Assembly: GCF_008806755.1 (NCBI RefSeq)
Contig: NZ_WAAU01000024.1
Coordinates: 272,545 to 336,544, forward strand
Source of the DNA: Tenacibaculum aiptasiae
GTDB taxonomy: Bacteria > Bacteroidota > Bacteroidia > Flavobacteriales > Flavobacteriaceae
DNA: 64,000 nucleotides
Direction: 5' to 3'
Shown here: positions 25,668 through 34,240 of the stretch, in pieces
Layout of the letters: each line of letters opens with the position of its first letter
How positions within the stretch are numbered: position 1 is the stretch's first letter
The notes under the pieces: generated by a model
What the model was told of the DNA's origin: nothing
The model's database searches: none
What the model saw: the letters and a program-made list of their open reading frames with translations, nothing else
Position numbers and translations under genes: made by a program

Positions 25668-26408
25668 TTAATCGTTCAATATTATATGTGGAACTTTATC
25701 AACATCCCAATCAATAACTAACCCTCCTGCTAAAGACTTCGCAATTTCTTTTCCATATAAATATTCACATAAATACAAAGCAGCTTCAAAAGATTTTGCA
25801 CCCCCAGCCGAAGTAATGTATTTTCCATCATGAACAAATAATACTTCACTCATTATATCTAAATTAGGAAACATAGCACGCATTTTCTCAATATCAGATG
25901 GAAATGTTGTTGATACTTTTCCATTTAAAACTCCAGCTTTAGCCAATACAAAAGCTCCATCGCAATGAGAAGTAACAAACTGAGCTTCTTTATCTACTTT
26001 TTTTACAAAATTAATTAATGCTTCATTTTCTAAATCGGTATCTAAATGATGTTCAGCACTAGGAACAACCAAAATATCTATTTTAGGCAAACTATCTTTT
26101 AGATAGTTAAAATCAGGTAATATTCGCATACCCTCAAATGTTGTAATAGGCTTATCTGTATCAGCCACAGTAAAAACATTCATCGGTTTAATTCCTTTTC
26201 TAAAAATAGTATGTTGAAAAATATCAAACGGAGCTGTCAATTCTGTATTAAAAGTTCCATCCATAATTAAAAAAGCAACATTATATCGATCTGGCTTTAT
26301 TTCAGGAAAGACTTTTTTTGTGACTACTTCTTTTGTTGTTTTTTTGGCTACTGTATTAGTACATCCTAATAACATTAAAATAGAAATACTTAAAACTAAA
26401 ACTCTCAT
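25668..26408 (-). CDS. DJ-1/PfpI family lipoprotein
   Basis: 246 residues. A lipoprotein signal (lipobox Leu-Leu-Gly-Cys near residue 16) precedes a class I glutamine-amidotransferase-like fold. The nucleophile Cys sits in SHCDGAFVLA near residue 145, and the motif SAGGAKSFEAALYL is typical of the AraC-associated DJ-1 subfamily. Family members are glyoxalases, deglycases, isonitrile hydratases or sensor domains. A membrane-anchored, periplasmic DJ-1 domain without a helix-turn-helix is less usual than the cytosolic form. Confidence 0.85.
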   Translation of the reverse strand: MRVLVLSISILMLLGCTNTVAKKTTKEVVTKKVFPEIKPDRYNVAFLIMDGTFNTELTAPFDIFQHTIFRKGIKPMNVFTVADTDKPITTFEGMRILPDFNYLKDSLPKIDILVVPSAEHHLDTDLENEALINFVKKVDKEAQFVTSHCDGAFVLAKAGVLNGKVSTTFPSDIEKMRAMFPNLDIMSEVLFVHDGKYITSAGGAKSFEAALYLCEYLYGKEIAKSLAGGLVIDWDVDKVPHIILND

Positions 26409-26497
26409 AAAATATATTTTAAAGCTAAAATATTAAATATTCATAGTTAAACCGCATCAGTTTTTTATATTTACCTCCTAAACAACCAAATATCGTT

Positions 26498-28426
26498 ATG
26501 AAACTTTACTTAAAGCTATTTTTAGCTATTTTACTTACTTCATTAAGTTGTACTAAAAAAACAACGCCTAACAAACCTAAAACTTCAAAAAATGATTCTT
26601 TTGTAAAAGACAATTACACAAAAAAAGAAGTACGTATTACCATGCGAGATGGGATAAAGTTACATACAACTATCTATTCTCCTAAAGACACTAGTAAAAC
26701 ATATCCAATATTATTACAACGTACACCTTACAGTTGTAGACCATATGGAGAAGATCAATTTAAAAACAAAATTGGCCCTAACTTAAACTTAATGAAAGAA
26801 GGTAATATTATTGTTTATCAAGATGTCCGCGGTCGTTGGATGAGTGATGGAGTTTATGATAATATGCGTGCTTATATTCCTAACAAAACAGAAAAACAAG
26901 CCGATGAAACTACTGATACTTATGATACTATAGACTGGTTGGTAAAAAATGTAGCACACAATAATGGAAAAGTTGGTACTTGGGGAATTTCTTACCCTGG
27001 GCACTACTCTACTGTATCTACTATTGATGCACACCCAGCTTTAAAAGCAGCATCTCCTCAAGCTTGTATTGGTGATTTCTTTTTTGATGATTTTCATCAT
27101 AATGGTGCTTTCTTATTAAGCTATTTTAAAGTAATCCCATTATTTGGAACTTATAAAGATCAACCAACGGACTCTGCTTGGTACTCTTTTGCTGATATGA
27201 AAACGCAAGATCAATATCAATTTTTCTTAGATAAAGGGCCTTTAAAAAACTTAAATAGTTATTTTCAATATGATAAGTTAGACACAAAGTCTCCTGGTAG
27301 TGAAAATAATATCGATGATTTCTTTTGGAAAGAAATTGTAAATCATCCAAACTACGATTCTATATGGAAAAGTAAAGGAATTATTCAACACTTAAACAAA
27401 GTTCCTTCAACAGTAGCAACAATGGTTGTTGGTGGTTGGTTTGATGCTGAAGATTTATATGGTCCATTAGAAACTTATAAAAACATAGAAAAATACCAAC
27501 CTAATAATTACAATACTCTTGTATTTGGTCCTTGGGATCATGGAGGATGGTCTAGAAACAAAGTAGCTAATAAAGTAGGAAACTACTATTTTGGGGATTC
27601 TATTTCCTTGAAATTTCAAAAAAATGTAGAAACTAAATTTTTCAATCATTTCTTAAAAGGTGATGGTTCTAAAAACAGTGGTCTACCTGAAGCTTATGTT
27701 TTTGACACAGGTAAGAAAGAATGGAAATCATACGATGTTTGGCCACCAAAAAACACTCAAAAAGAGACTTTTTATTTATCAGAAAATCAAGAATTGACTT
27801 CTACACAAAATGGGGTAGAAAAAATTAATTTTGTTAGTGACATCAAACGTCCTGTTCCTTATTCAGAAGATATTAAAACTGTATTTACACCTCGTAAATA
27901 TATGACAGACGACCAGCGTTTCGCTGCTAGAAGACCAGATGTATTAGTTTTTGAAACCGATGTATTAACTGATGATTTTACATTAGCTGGTGATATTTTA
28001 GCTAAATTAAAAGTAGCTACTACTGGTTCTGCTGCCGATTGGATTGTTAAAGTTATTGATGTGCATCCTCATGATTTAAAAAACGACAATAAAGAAATGC
28101 AAACACATTTAAAACTAAGCAACTATCATATGATGGTACGTAGTGAAGTAATGCGTGGTCGTTTTAGAAATAGCTTTGAAAAGCCAGAACCTTTCATTCC
28201 TAATAAAAAGACTTCTGTAAATATTAAATTACAAGATGTATTTCACACGTTTAAGAAAGGGCATAAAGTGCAAATTCAAATTCAAAGTACTTGGTTTCCT
28301 TTAATTGACTTAAACCCTCAAACATATGTAGACAATATTTACAAGGCTGACGAGAAAGACTTTAAAACACAAACACATACGGTATTTACCGATTCTTCTA
28401 TTAGTTTAACTGTTCTTAAAGAATAA
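26498..28426 (+). CDS. CocE/NonD family alpha/beta hydrolase, lipoprotein
   Basis: 642 residues. A lipoprotein signal (Cys near residue 18) is followed by an X-Pro dipeptidyl-peptidase-type alpha/beta hydrolase. The nucleophile elbow GISYPGH lies near residue 168, a DFHHNG cap is present, and a catalytic His in GPWDHGGW near 348. A C-terminal jelly-roll domain (about 430-640) completes the S15/CocE architecture. It likely hydrolyses esters or proline-containing peptides at the cell envelope. Confidence 0.9.
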   Translation: MKLYLKLFLAILLTSLSCTKKTTPNKPKTSKNDSFVKDNYTKKEVRITMRDGIKLHTTIYSPKDTSKTYPILLQRTPYSCRPYGEDQFKNKIGPNLNLMKEGNIIVYQDVRGRWMSDGVYDNMRAYIPNKTEKQADETTDTYDTIDWLVKNVAHNNGKVGTWGISYPGHYSTVSTIDAHPALKAASPQACIGDFFFDDFHHNGAFLLSYFKVIPLFGTYKDQPTDSAWYSFADMKTQDQYQFFLDKGPLKNLNSYFQYDKLDTKSPGSENNIDDFFWKEIVNHPNYDSIWKSKGIIQHLNKVPSTVATMVVGGWFDAEDLYGPLETYKNIEKYQPNNYNTLVFGPWDHGGWSRNKVANKVGNYYFGDSISLKFQKNVETKFFNHFLKGDGSKNSGLPEAYVFDTGKKEWKSYDVWPPKNTQKETFYLSENQELTSTQNGVEKINFVSDIKRPVPYSEDIKTVFTPRKYMTDDQRFAARRPDVLVFETDVLTDDFTLAGDILAKLKVATTGSAADWIVKVIDVHPHDLKNDNKEMQTHLKLSNYHMMVRSEVMRGRFRNSFEKPEPFIPNKKTSVNIKLQDVFHTFKKGHKVQIQIQSTWFPLIDLNPQTYVDNIYKADEKDFKTQTHTVFTDSSISLTVLKE

Positions 28427-28428
28427 CT

Positions 28429-29283
28429 ATGAATTGTAAAAACTGTAATGAAGTTTTAGATGTAAACGATCACTTTTGTGATAACTGTGGAGCGAAAGTA
28501 ATTAAAGACAGAATTACTTTCCGCTTTTTAATGGTTGAATTATTTGCTGTATTAGGTTTTGATAGTTTGTTTTTTAAAACTTTGAAAAAAACACTTCAAG
28601 CTCCTCATGAAGTCTTGAATGAATACATGAATGGTGTAAGGCGTAGATATGTAAATCCTTTTGCTTATTTAGCTGTGGGGGCTGCTTTGTCTTTAATCAT
28701 TTATAATTTTTTCTCTGAAGACTATATAAGGATGCAAGGGAGTCTTAACGAATCTCAAGTAAAGGAAATTAAAGAGACTGCTAATAAAGATCTTTCAAAT
28801 ATTAAAAATCTATCAGAAAAAGAGCTAAGGAGAATTAAAGCCCAACAACAGATAGCTAAAAAACAAATTCAATTTATGAATGGTTGGGTTGGATTTGTTT
28901 TGAATAATTTTAATATAATGACTTTTTTATTCCTTCCTTTTTATGCATTAATGAGTAAACTTACTTATCCTAAACCTTATAATTATGGTGAGCATATAGT
29001 AATGAACGCATACATACAAGGAACAATGATGTTTATTTCTATTATTACTTTCTTTTTAGCAATGCTTATTCACCCAATTGTTTTTTCGGCTAGCTTTTTC
29101 TTAACAATCGTATATTACCTTTATGTTTTTCATAAACTATTTAAACATAATTTTTGGAGGTCATTTTTAAAACTACTTAGATTTATTCTTGTTCTAGTTT
29201 TATTAGTTATTATACTTTCGATTATTGGAGGAATAATCGGACTAATAATTGGTAAGTTTTTCCCTTCAGTTATTCCTTCTTAA
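28429..29283 (+). CDS. DUF3667 zinc-ribbon membrane protein
   Basis: 284 residues. An N-terminal zinc ribbon (CKNC near residue 3 and CDNC near residue 18) is followed by conserved DUF3667 segments (HEVLNEYMNGVRRRYVNPFAYLAVG) and about five membrane helices. A lysine/glutamate-rich loop lies near residues 100-145. The function is unknown. It begins 2 bp after the CocE-like gene and is probably co-transcribed. Confidence 0.88.
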   Translation: MNCKNCNEVLDVNDHFCDNCGAKVIKDRITFRFLMVELFAVLGFDSLFFKTLKKTLQAPHEVLNEYMNGVRRRYVNPFAYLAVGAALSLIIYNFFSEDYIRMQGSLNESQVKEIKETANKDLSNIKNLSEKELRRIKAQQQIAKKQIQFMNGWVGFVLNNFNIMTFLFLPFYALMSKLTYPKPYNYGEHIVMNAYIQGTMMFISIITFFLAMLIHPIVFSASFFLTIVYYLYVFHKLFKHNFWRSFLKLLRFILVLVLLVIILSIIGGIIGLIIGKFFPSVIPS

Positions 29284-29296
29284 AAATATAATTTAT

Positions 29297-29923
29297 TTAT
29301 TTTAAATATTTTAGAAAGTCTTCTCTTTCTATTTCATGAGCACCTAAACTAGCTAGGTGCTCATTGTATACTTGACAGTCTATTAATTTATATCCACAAT
29401 TTTGAGCTAAATGAATAAATGCTACTTTACTCATATTGCTCACTTTACTAAACATACTTTCACCACAAAAAACTCCATTGTTTAAATCAATTCCATACAA
29501 GCCTGCAACCAACTCATCGTTTACCCAAACTTCTATAGATTTTGCATGGCCTTTTTTATGTAAGTTTATATAAGCATGTTCCATTTCATTAGTTATCCAA
29601 GTTCCAAATTGATCTTTTCTATCAATATTTCTGCAATTAAAAATTACATCTTTAAATGCTTTATTTTCAGTAATTGTATAATTTTCTTTTCTCAAAACCT
29701 GTTTCATCGATTTTGATACTTTGACATTTTCTGGAAATAATACCATTCGTTGCCATGGTGAATACCAAATAATAGGTTCCCCTTCATTATACCAAGGGAA
29801 TATTCCGTTTTGATATGCATAAACCAAACGTTCTACAGACAAATCGCCACCTATAGCTAAAAGCCCGTCTTCTGTAGCTAACTCATATGGTGGAAATTCT
29901 ATTTTATCGGAAAGCCAAATCAT
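29297..29923 (-). CDS. aat: Leucyl/phenylalanyl-tRNA-protein transferase
   Basis: 208 residues, the normal length. The signature YQNGIFPWYNEGEPIIWYSPWQRMVL lies near residues 34-60, and the conserved VAGLYGI and GESMFS motifs occur in the second half. The enzyme adds Leu or Phe to proteins with N-terminal Arg or Lys, marking them for ClpS/ClpAP degradation (N-degron pathway). It is 1 bp from the upstream transporter gene and read from the same transcript. Confidence 0.97.
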   Translation of the reverse strand: MIWLSDKIEFPPYELATEDGLLAIGGDLSVERLVYAYQNGIFPWYNEGEPIIWYSPWQRMVLFPENVKVSKSMKQVLRKENYTITENKAFKDVIFNCRNIDRKDQFGTWITNEMEHAYINLHKKGHAKSIEVWVNDELVAGLYGIDLNNGVFCGESMFSKVSNMSKVAFIHLAQNCGYKLIDCQVYNEHLASLGAHEIEREDFLKYLK

Positions 29924-29924
29924 A

Positions 29925-31304
29925 CTAAAACAATAATAATCCTAATAAATAAACAATACTACCAACTACCATAGCTATTAATGTATAGGGTAATATTTCT
30001 TTTGCTTTTAACTTAGTAATTCCTAATAATGGTAGTGCCCAAAACGGCTGTAACATATTTGTTATTTGATCGCCATAAGCTAAGGCCATAATTGCTTTAG
30101 GTAAAGGAACACCTAATTGTAATGCACTCTCTACTACTATAGGACCTTGTACTACCCATTGTCCCCCTCCACTAGGCACAAAAATGTTTACCAATCCCGA
30201 ACTAAAAAAAGTAAAAATAGGCAAAGTCGTTGCTGTTGAAATAGACACAAAGAAACTAGAAATTAAAGCTACCATTCCAGTACTTTTCATAATTCCCATG
30301 ATCCCAAAATAAAGAGGAAATTGAATTAATATCCCTGATACATCACTGATTGATTCTCCTACTGCTTTGCTAAACTTTTTTAAGCTTCCATGCAACATAA
30401 TTCCTAACCCTAACATAAATAAGTTAATTAGATTTGGTGTTATTTTTAATGCTTTAATTTCATCAAAATATCGATATGAAAATGCTATTAAAATCAAAAT
30501 TCCAAACACATAAGCTAATACTTTAGATGTATCTAATTTTTCTGCTTTTGTTATTGCTTTTTCATCAACATCCATTTTATACTCTGGTAAATCTATTTTA
30601 GTTGGTGCTGCTTTTTTTCCTAAGAAATAAAAAGTACTAGAAACCGCTAGTAATACGATTAAAAAAATAAGCAAATTCCACCAGCTAAATACAGTTTGAG
30701 AATAATCTATAATATCAGGTATTTGGGCTAAAACACTTTCTGATGATATCGAATTCATAATACCTTTAATGTGTCCGCTTTCATTAATTTTTATAGGTGC
30801 AGATCCTGAAATTCCTCCATGCCATACCATTAAACCTACATAACCAGCAGCACCTATAATTGGGTAATTTAACTTAATATTATTCTTTTGAGCATGTTCG
30901 GCTACTTTACGAGCTAAAAGCGCTCCAAAAATTAAACCTAAGCCCCAATTAAAAAAAGCAACTAACATCGTCGTACAACTAACAATAGCCGCACTATTTG
31001 CTGTATTGGTACAATATTGCGTTACTCTTAAAATTAAATTACTCACAGGTTTACTTAATACTAGTACATGTCCTAATACTAATATTAACATCATTTGGTA
31101 AGCAAAAACCAATAGATTATTATTCCAAACTCCTTTTTCCCAATATTTTAAAACTTCTAAAGAATAATTCCCTACAGAAACATCAATAGGTTTGGTAAAT
31201 ATTAAGGCTAAAATTAATGTGACTAAAGTTAATAGAACAGCAATGGTAAAAGGAGATGGTAAGTATTTTTTAAATACGTTTTCGATAACCTGAGTAATCT
31301 TCAT
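29925..31304 (-). CDS. Short-chain fatty acid transporter (AtoE-like)
   Basis: 459 residues with about ten membrane helices. It has the AtoE family pattern, including an N-terminal LPSPFTIAVLLT, a GLIFGALLARK loop, HGGISGSAPIK, a VPSGGGQWVVQGP motif near residue 380 and a final GDQITNMLQPFWALPLLG stretch. It is expected to carry short-chain fatty acids such as acetoacetate or butyrate through the inner membrane. It is followed by aat with almost no gap, although no shared function is evident. Confidence 0.9.
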   Translation of the reverse strand: MKITQVIENVFKKYLPSPFTIAVLLTLVTLILALIFTKPIDVSVGNYSLEVLKYWEKGVWNNNLLVFAYQMMLILVLGHVLVLSKPVSNLILRVTQYCTNTANSAAIVSCTTMLVAFFNWGLGLIFGALLARKVAEHAQKNNIKLNYPIIGAAGYVGLMVWHGGISGSAPIKINESGHIKGIMNSISSESVLAQIPDIIDYSQTVFSWWNLLIFLIVLLAVSSTFYFLGKKAAPTKIDLPEYKMDVDEKAITKAEKLDTSKVLAYVFGILILIAFSYRYFDEIKALKITPNLINLFMLGLGIMLHGSLKKFSKAVGESISDVSGILIQFPLYFGIMGIMKSTGMVALISSFFVSISTATTLPIFTFFSSGLVNIFVPSGGGQWVVQGPIVVESALQLGVPLPKAIMALAYGDQITNMLQPFWALPLLGITKLKAKEILPYTLIAMVVGSIVYLLGLLLF

Positions 31305-31460
31305 AAAACTAAGTTTGTTTTGCTAAAATAAACAAATCAAGCAAACTTTATGAAGGCATATTTTATGACTTCAGGATGCTCTTATTCTATAATAATTTCC
31401 ACTTATGAGTATTTCATTTCTCTTTTAGCGAGTAAATCAAAATTTACCTAGCTTTGCAGC

Positions 31461-33017
31461 ATGGTAAAAGAACTTCAACTACGAGTTAATTTAATAGAAG
31501 AAAGAAAGGAAGATATCTTAAAAAAGAAAGCTTCTAAAAAGTTAGAAATTAATATTGCTTCCATCACAGCAATAAAAGTTCTTAGAAAATCTATTGACGC
31601 CCGTAAAAAAGATGTTATTTTCAATTATAAAGTAGCTGTTTATATTAACGAACCTTTACCAGAAACTCCTGATTATGTTTTCGATTATAAAGATGTTTCT
31701 AATGCAAAAGAAATTCATATCATTGGTTTTGGTCCTGCAGGAATGTATGCTGCTCTTCGTTGTATTGAATTAGGTTATAAACCTATTGTTTTAGAACGTG
31801 GTAAAAATGTACAAGATCGTCGTAGAGATTTACGTGCTATTAATCAATTTCATGATGTTAATGAAGATTCAAATTATTGTTTTGGTGAAGGTGGAGCTGG
31901 GACTTATTCTGATGGAAAATTATATACACGTAGTTTAAAACGTGGTGATGTTCGAAGAATATTTGAAAATTTAGTGTACCATGGAGCTACTGAACAAATT
32001 TTGATTGATGCTCACCCACATATTGGAACTAACAAGCTTCCTAAAATTATAAAAAACATACGTGAGAATATTTTAAAATACGGTGGTGAAGTTCATTTTG
32101 ATTCTCGAGTTACCGACTTTATTATTAAAAATAATAAACTACAAGCTATTCAGTTACAAAATGGTACTGAAATGACTGTAAACTCAGTAATATTAGCTAC
32201 TGGACATTCAGCTAGAGATATTTATGAATTATTACATAAAAAAGACATTTTATTAAAAGCTAAATCATTTGCAATGGGAGTTCGTGTGGAGCATCCGCAA
32301 GAAATTATTGATCAAATTCAATATAGCTGTACCGGTCAAAGAGATGAATTATTACCAGCTGCTGCATATAGTTTAGTTCATCAGGTAAATAACAGAGGGG
32401 TTTATTCTTTCTGTATGTGCCCTGGTGGTTTTATTGTTCCTGCAGCTACTGCAAATGGTGAAGTTGTTGTAAACGGAATGTCGCCATCTCGAAGAAATAA
32501 CAAATTTGCAAATTCTGGAATTGTTGTTGAAATTAACGTTGATAAAGACTTACCTAAATATGAAAAGTTTGGAGTACTTAAAGGACTGCAATATCAAAAA
32601 GATTTAGAAAAATTAGCGTTTAATGCAGGTGGTAGAACTCAAGTTGCACCGGCACAACGTTTAACTGATTTTGTTGAAGGTAGATTTTCACACTCTTTAA
32701 ATGAAACATCCTACCAACCTGGACTAAACTCTTCTCCGATACATTCATTACTTCCAAAATTAATTGGAAGTCGATTACGAAAAGGTTTTACTGCCTTTGG
32801 TAAAAAAATGCATGGATATTATACACAAGAAGCGAATATTATTGGGGTTGAATCTCGTACCTCATCACCTGTAAACATTCCTAGAAAAGATAACTTAGAG
32901 CATCCGCAAATAGCTGGTTTATTCCCTTGTGGAGAAGGTGGAGGTTATGCTGGAGGTATTATTTCAGCTGCCATGGATGGAGAACGCTGTGCTGAAGCTG
33001 CTATTGCTAATTTATAA
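31461..33017 (+). CDS. FAD-dependent oxidoreductase (COG2509 type)
   Basis: 518 residues. An N-terminal domain of about 90 residues with the conserved KVLRKSIDARKKD motif is followed by a Rossmann FAD-binding fold (GFGPAGMYAAL near 88). The YCFGEGGAGTYSDGKLYTR stretch is characteristic of the group, and a C-terminal FPCGEGGGYAGGIISAAMDG returns to FAD. The substrate is unknown. A TAGCTTTG -7 element ends only 4 bp before the ATG, so the mRNA may be leaderless. Confidence 0.93.
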   Translation: MVKELQLRVNLIEERKEDILKKKASKKLEINIASITAIKVLRKSIDARKKDVIFNYKVAVYINEPLPETPDYVFDYKDVSNAKEIHIIGFGPAGMYAALRCIELGYKPIVLERGKNVQDRRRDLRAINQFHDVNEDSNYCFGEGGAGTYSDGKLYTRSLKRGDVRRIFENLVYHGATEQILIDAHPHIGTNKLPKIIKNIRENILKYGGEVHFDSRVTDFIIKNNKLQAIQLQNGTEMTVNSVILATGHSARDIYELLHKKDILLKAKSFAMGVRVEHPQEIIDQIQYSCTGQRDELLPAAAYSLVHQVNNRGVYSFCMCPGGFIVPAATANGEVVVNGMSPSRRNNKFANSGIVVEINVDKDLPKYEKFGVLKGLQYQKDLEKLAFNAGGRTQVAPAQRLTDFVEGRFSHSLNETSYQPGLNSSPIHSLLPKLIGSRLRKGFTAFGKKMHGYYTQEANIIGVESRTSSPVNIPRKDNLEHPQIAGLFPCGEGGGYAGGIISAAMDGERCAEAAIANL

Positions 33018-33031
33018 TTAACAATATTTCT

Positions 33032-33062
33032 TTGATTTATCTGTAATTACCTTGTATTTTTG
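33032..33062 (+). promoter_or_regulatory. Promoter of the VTT-like gene
   Basis: TTG (33032-33034), 20-bp spacer, TATTTTTG (33055-33062). It shows that translation cannot begin at the in-frame TTG at 33060. Confidence 0.65.
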
Positions 33063-33101
33063 CCCCTTCCAAATGACTTTAGAAAAATAAGTAGAAAGAA
33101 A

Positions 33102-33725
33102 GTGGAGAAAAAAAGAAAGAAAAAAAAGAATAAACCTCACGTTAAAAGACTACATACCTACTACCAACGTACAGGTTTTTATATGTTTATATGGGAAAGT
33201 TTGAAAAAGGCTTTCTGGCCAATAGTGGGGGCAGTTGTAGGTATATATTTATTTAATAAATACGTTTATAATATTAATGATGGTTTACAAGCCATGACCG
33301 AAACTTTTTCTAGGCTTGGTGTTTTAGTTACCTTCTTTATATCTGAAACAATCTTAGGATTAATTCCGCCAGAAATTTTTATAGCATGGTCTAAGAAAAC
33401 TGCTAATCCAGTTTTAAACTTATCTATTTTAGCAACTTTATCATATTTTGGAGGTCTTACTGCTTATTTTATTGGTAGAGCTTCTTTAAAAATTGAGTCT
33501 ATTAGAACTTATTTAGAAGTTAAAATGGCTAAAAACCTTAAAAACACTAGTAAATGGGGTGGATTTCTAATTCTTGTTGGAGCATTATTACCTTTACCTT
33601 TTGCTATTAGTTGTTTAACAGCTGGTATGATTAAATATCCTTTTAGAAACGTAGTACTATTTGGTTTATTCCGTTTCTTGCGTTTTGCCATTTACGCGTG
33701 GGCAATTTTTAAAATGGTTAACTAA
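33102..33725 (+). CDS. VTT/YqaA-like membrane protein
   Basis: About 207 residues if GTG 33102 is used. The frame is open further upstream, but a consensus promoter ends at 33062, and the next ATG is well inside the conserved part. A very basic N-terminus leads to KRLHTYYQRTGFY, then about four hydrophobic segments with the VTT-like features GLIPPEIFIAW and PLPFAISCLTAGM. Related proteins are DedA/VTT-type membrane proteins involved in lipid handling or envelope homeostasis. The GTG start remains uncertain. Confidence 0.7.
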   Translation: MEKKRKKKKNKPHVKRLHTYYQRTGFYMFIWESLKKAFWPIVGAVVGIYLFNKYVYNINDGLQAMTETFSRLGVLVTFFISETILGLIPPEIFIAWSKKTANPVLNLSILATLSYFGGLTAYFIGRASLKIESIRTYLEVKMAKNLKNTSKWGGFLILVGALLPLPFAISCLTAGMIKYPFRNVVLFGLFRFLRFAIYAWAIFKMVN

Positions 33726-33743
33726 TTAATATATATTACTATT

Positions 33744-33986
33744 ATGGGTGGATTATCTAACAATGATGTTTTTAAAAAATTGAGAGTAGCTCATAAACTA
33801 CGAGATACTGATATTATAGAAATTTGTGCTTTAGTTGACTTTAAAGTTTCTAAAAGTGAATTAGGAGCTTTTTTTAGAAGTGAAGATCATCCAAAATACA
33901 TGGAATGTGGAGATCAAATTTTGAGAAACTTTTTAAACGGTTTAATCATTCATTTAAGAGGTCCAATGCCCGAAAAGAAAAAATAA
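33744..33986 (+). CDS. DUF1456 family protein, single repeat
   Basis: 80 residues. One copy of the DUF1456 (YehS) helical motif: NNDVFKKLRVAHKLRDTDIIEI, SELGAFFRSEDHPKYMECGDQILRNFLNGL. Proteobacterial YehS carries two copies, so this is a half-length form common in Bacteroidota. It is 18 bp after the VTT-like gene and ends at a terminator. Function unknown. Confidence 0.9.
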   Translation: MGGLSNNDVFKKLRVAHKLRDTDIIEICALVDFKVSKSELGAFFRSEDHPKYMECGDQILRNFLNGLIIHLRGPMPEKKK

Positions 33987-33995
33987 AAACAATAA

Positions 33996-34022
33996 AAAAC
34001 CTTCTGAAAATCAGAAGGTTTT
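33996..34022. terminator. Terminator after the DUF1456 gene
   Basis: Arms AAAACCTTCTGA (33996-34007) and TCAGAAGGTTTT (34011-34022), 3-nt loop, followed by a T-rich run. Confidence 0.9.
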
Positions 34023-34106
34023 ATTTTTCCCCTTAAATTCCCCTTCCAGTTAAAAACTGGACGAAGATGGTACAAATATATATTGATGACTTAGATAAAA
34101 AAACGG

Positions 34107-34139
34107 GATTTCCGCAATAAAAAATGCAGATTTCCGCAA
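34107..34139. repeat. Pair of 11-bp direct repeats, two helical turns apart
   Basis: GATTTCCGCAA occurs at 34107-34117 and 34129-34139, 22 bp from start to start, in a region between two convergent terminators where no promoter is expected. The rest of 34023-34190 shows no gene. Confidence 0.7.
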
Positions 34140-34190
34140 AATGCAAAATTATTTACATAAGCTATTGATAATTCCATTTAAAAGCATTAA

Positions 34191-34216
34191 AAAGGGGCTG
34201 TCTTAACAGCCCCTTT
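34191..34216. terminator. Terminator of the surface-protein operon
   Basis: Arms AAAGGGGCTGT (34191-34201) and ACAGCCCCTTT (34206-34216), 4-nt loop. It lies just downstream of the giant gene, which is read on the minus strand. Confidence 0.85.
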
Positions 34217-34240
34217 ACTTTTTATTAAAATTTGGAATAT

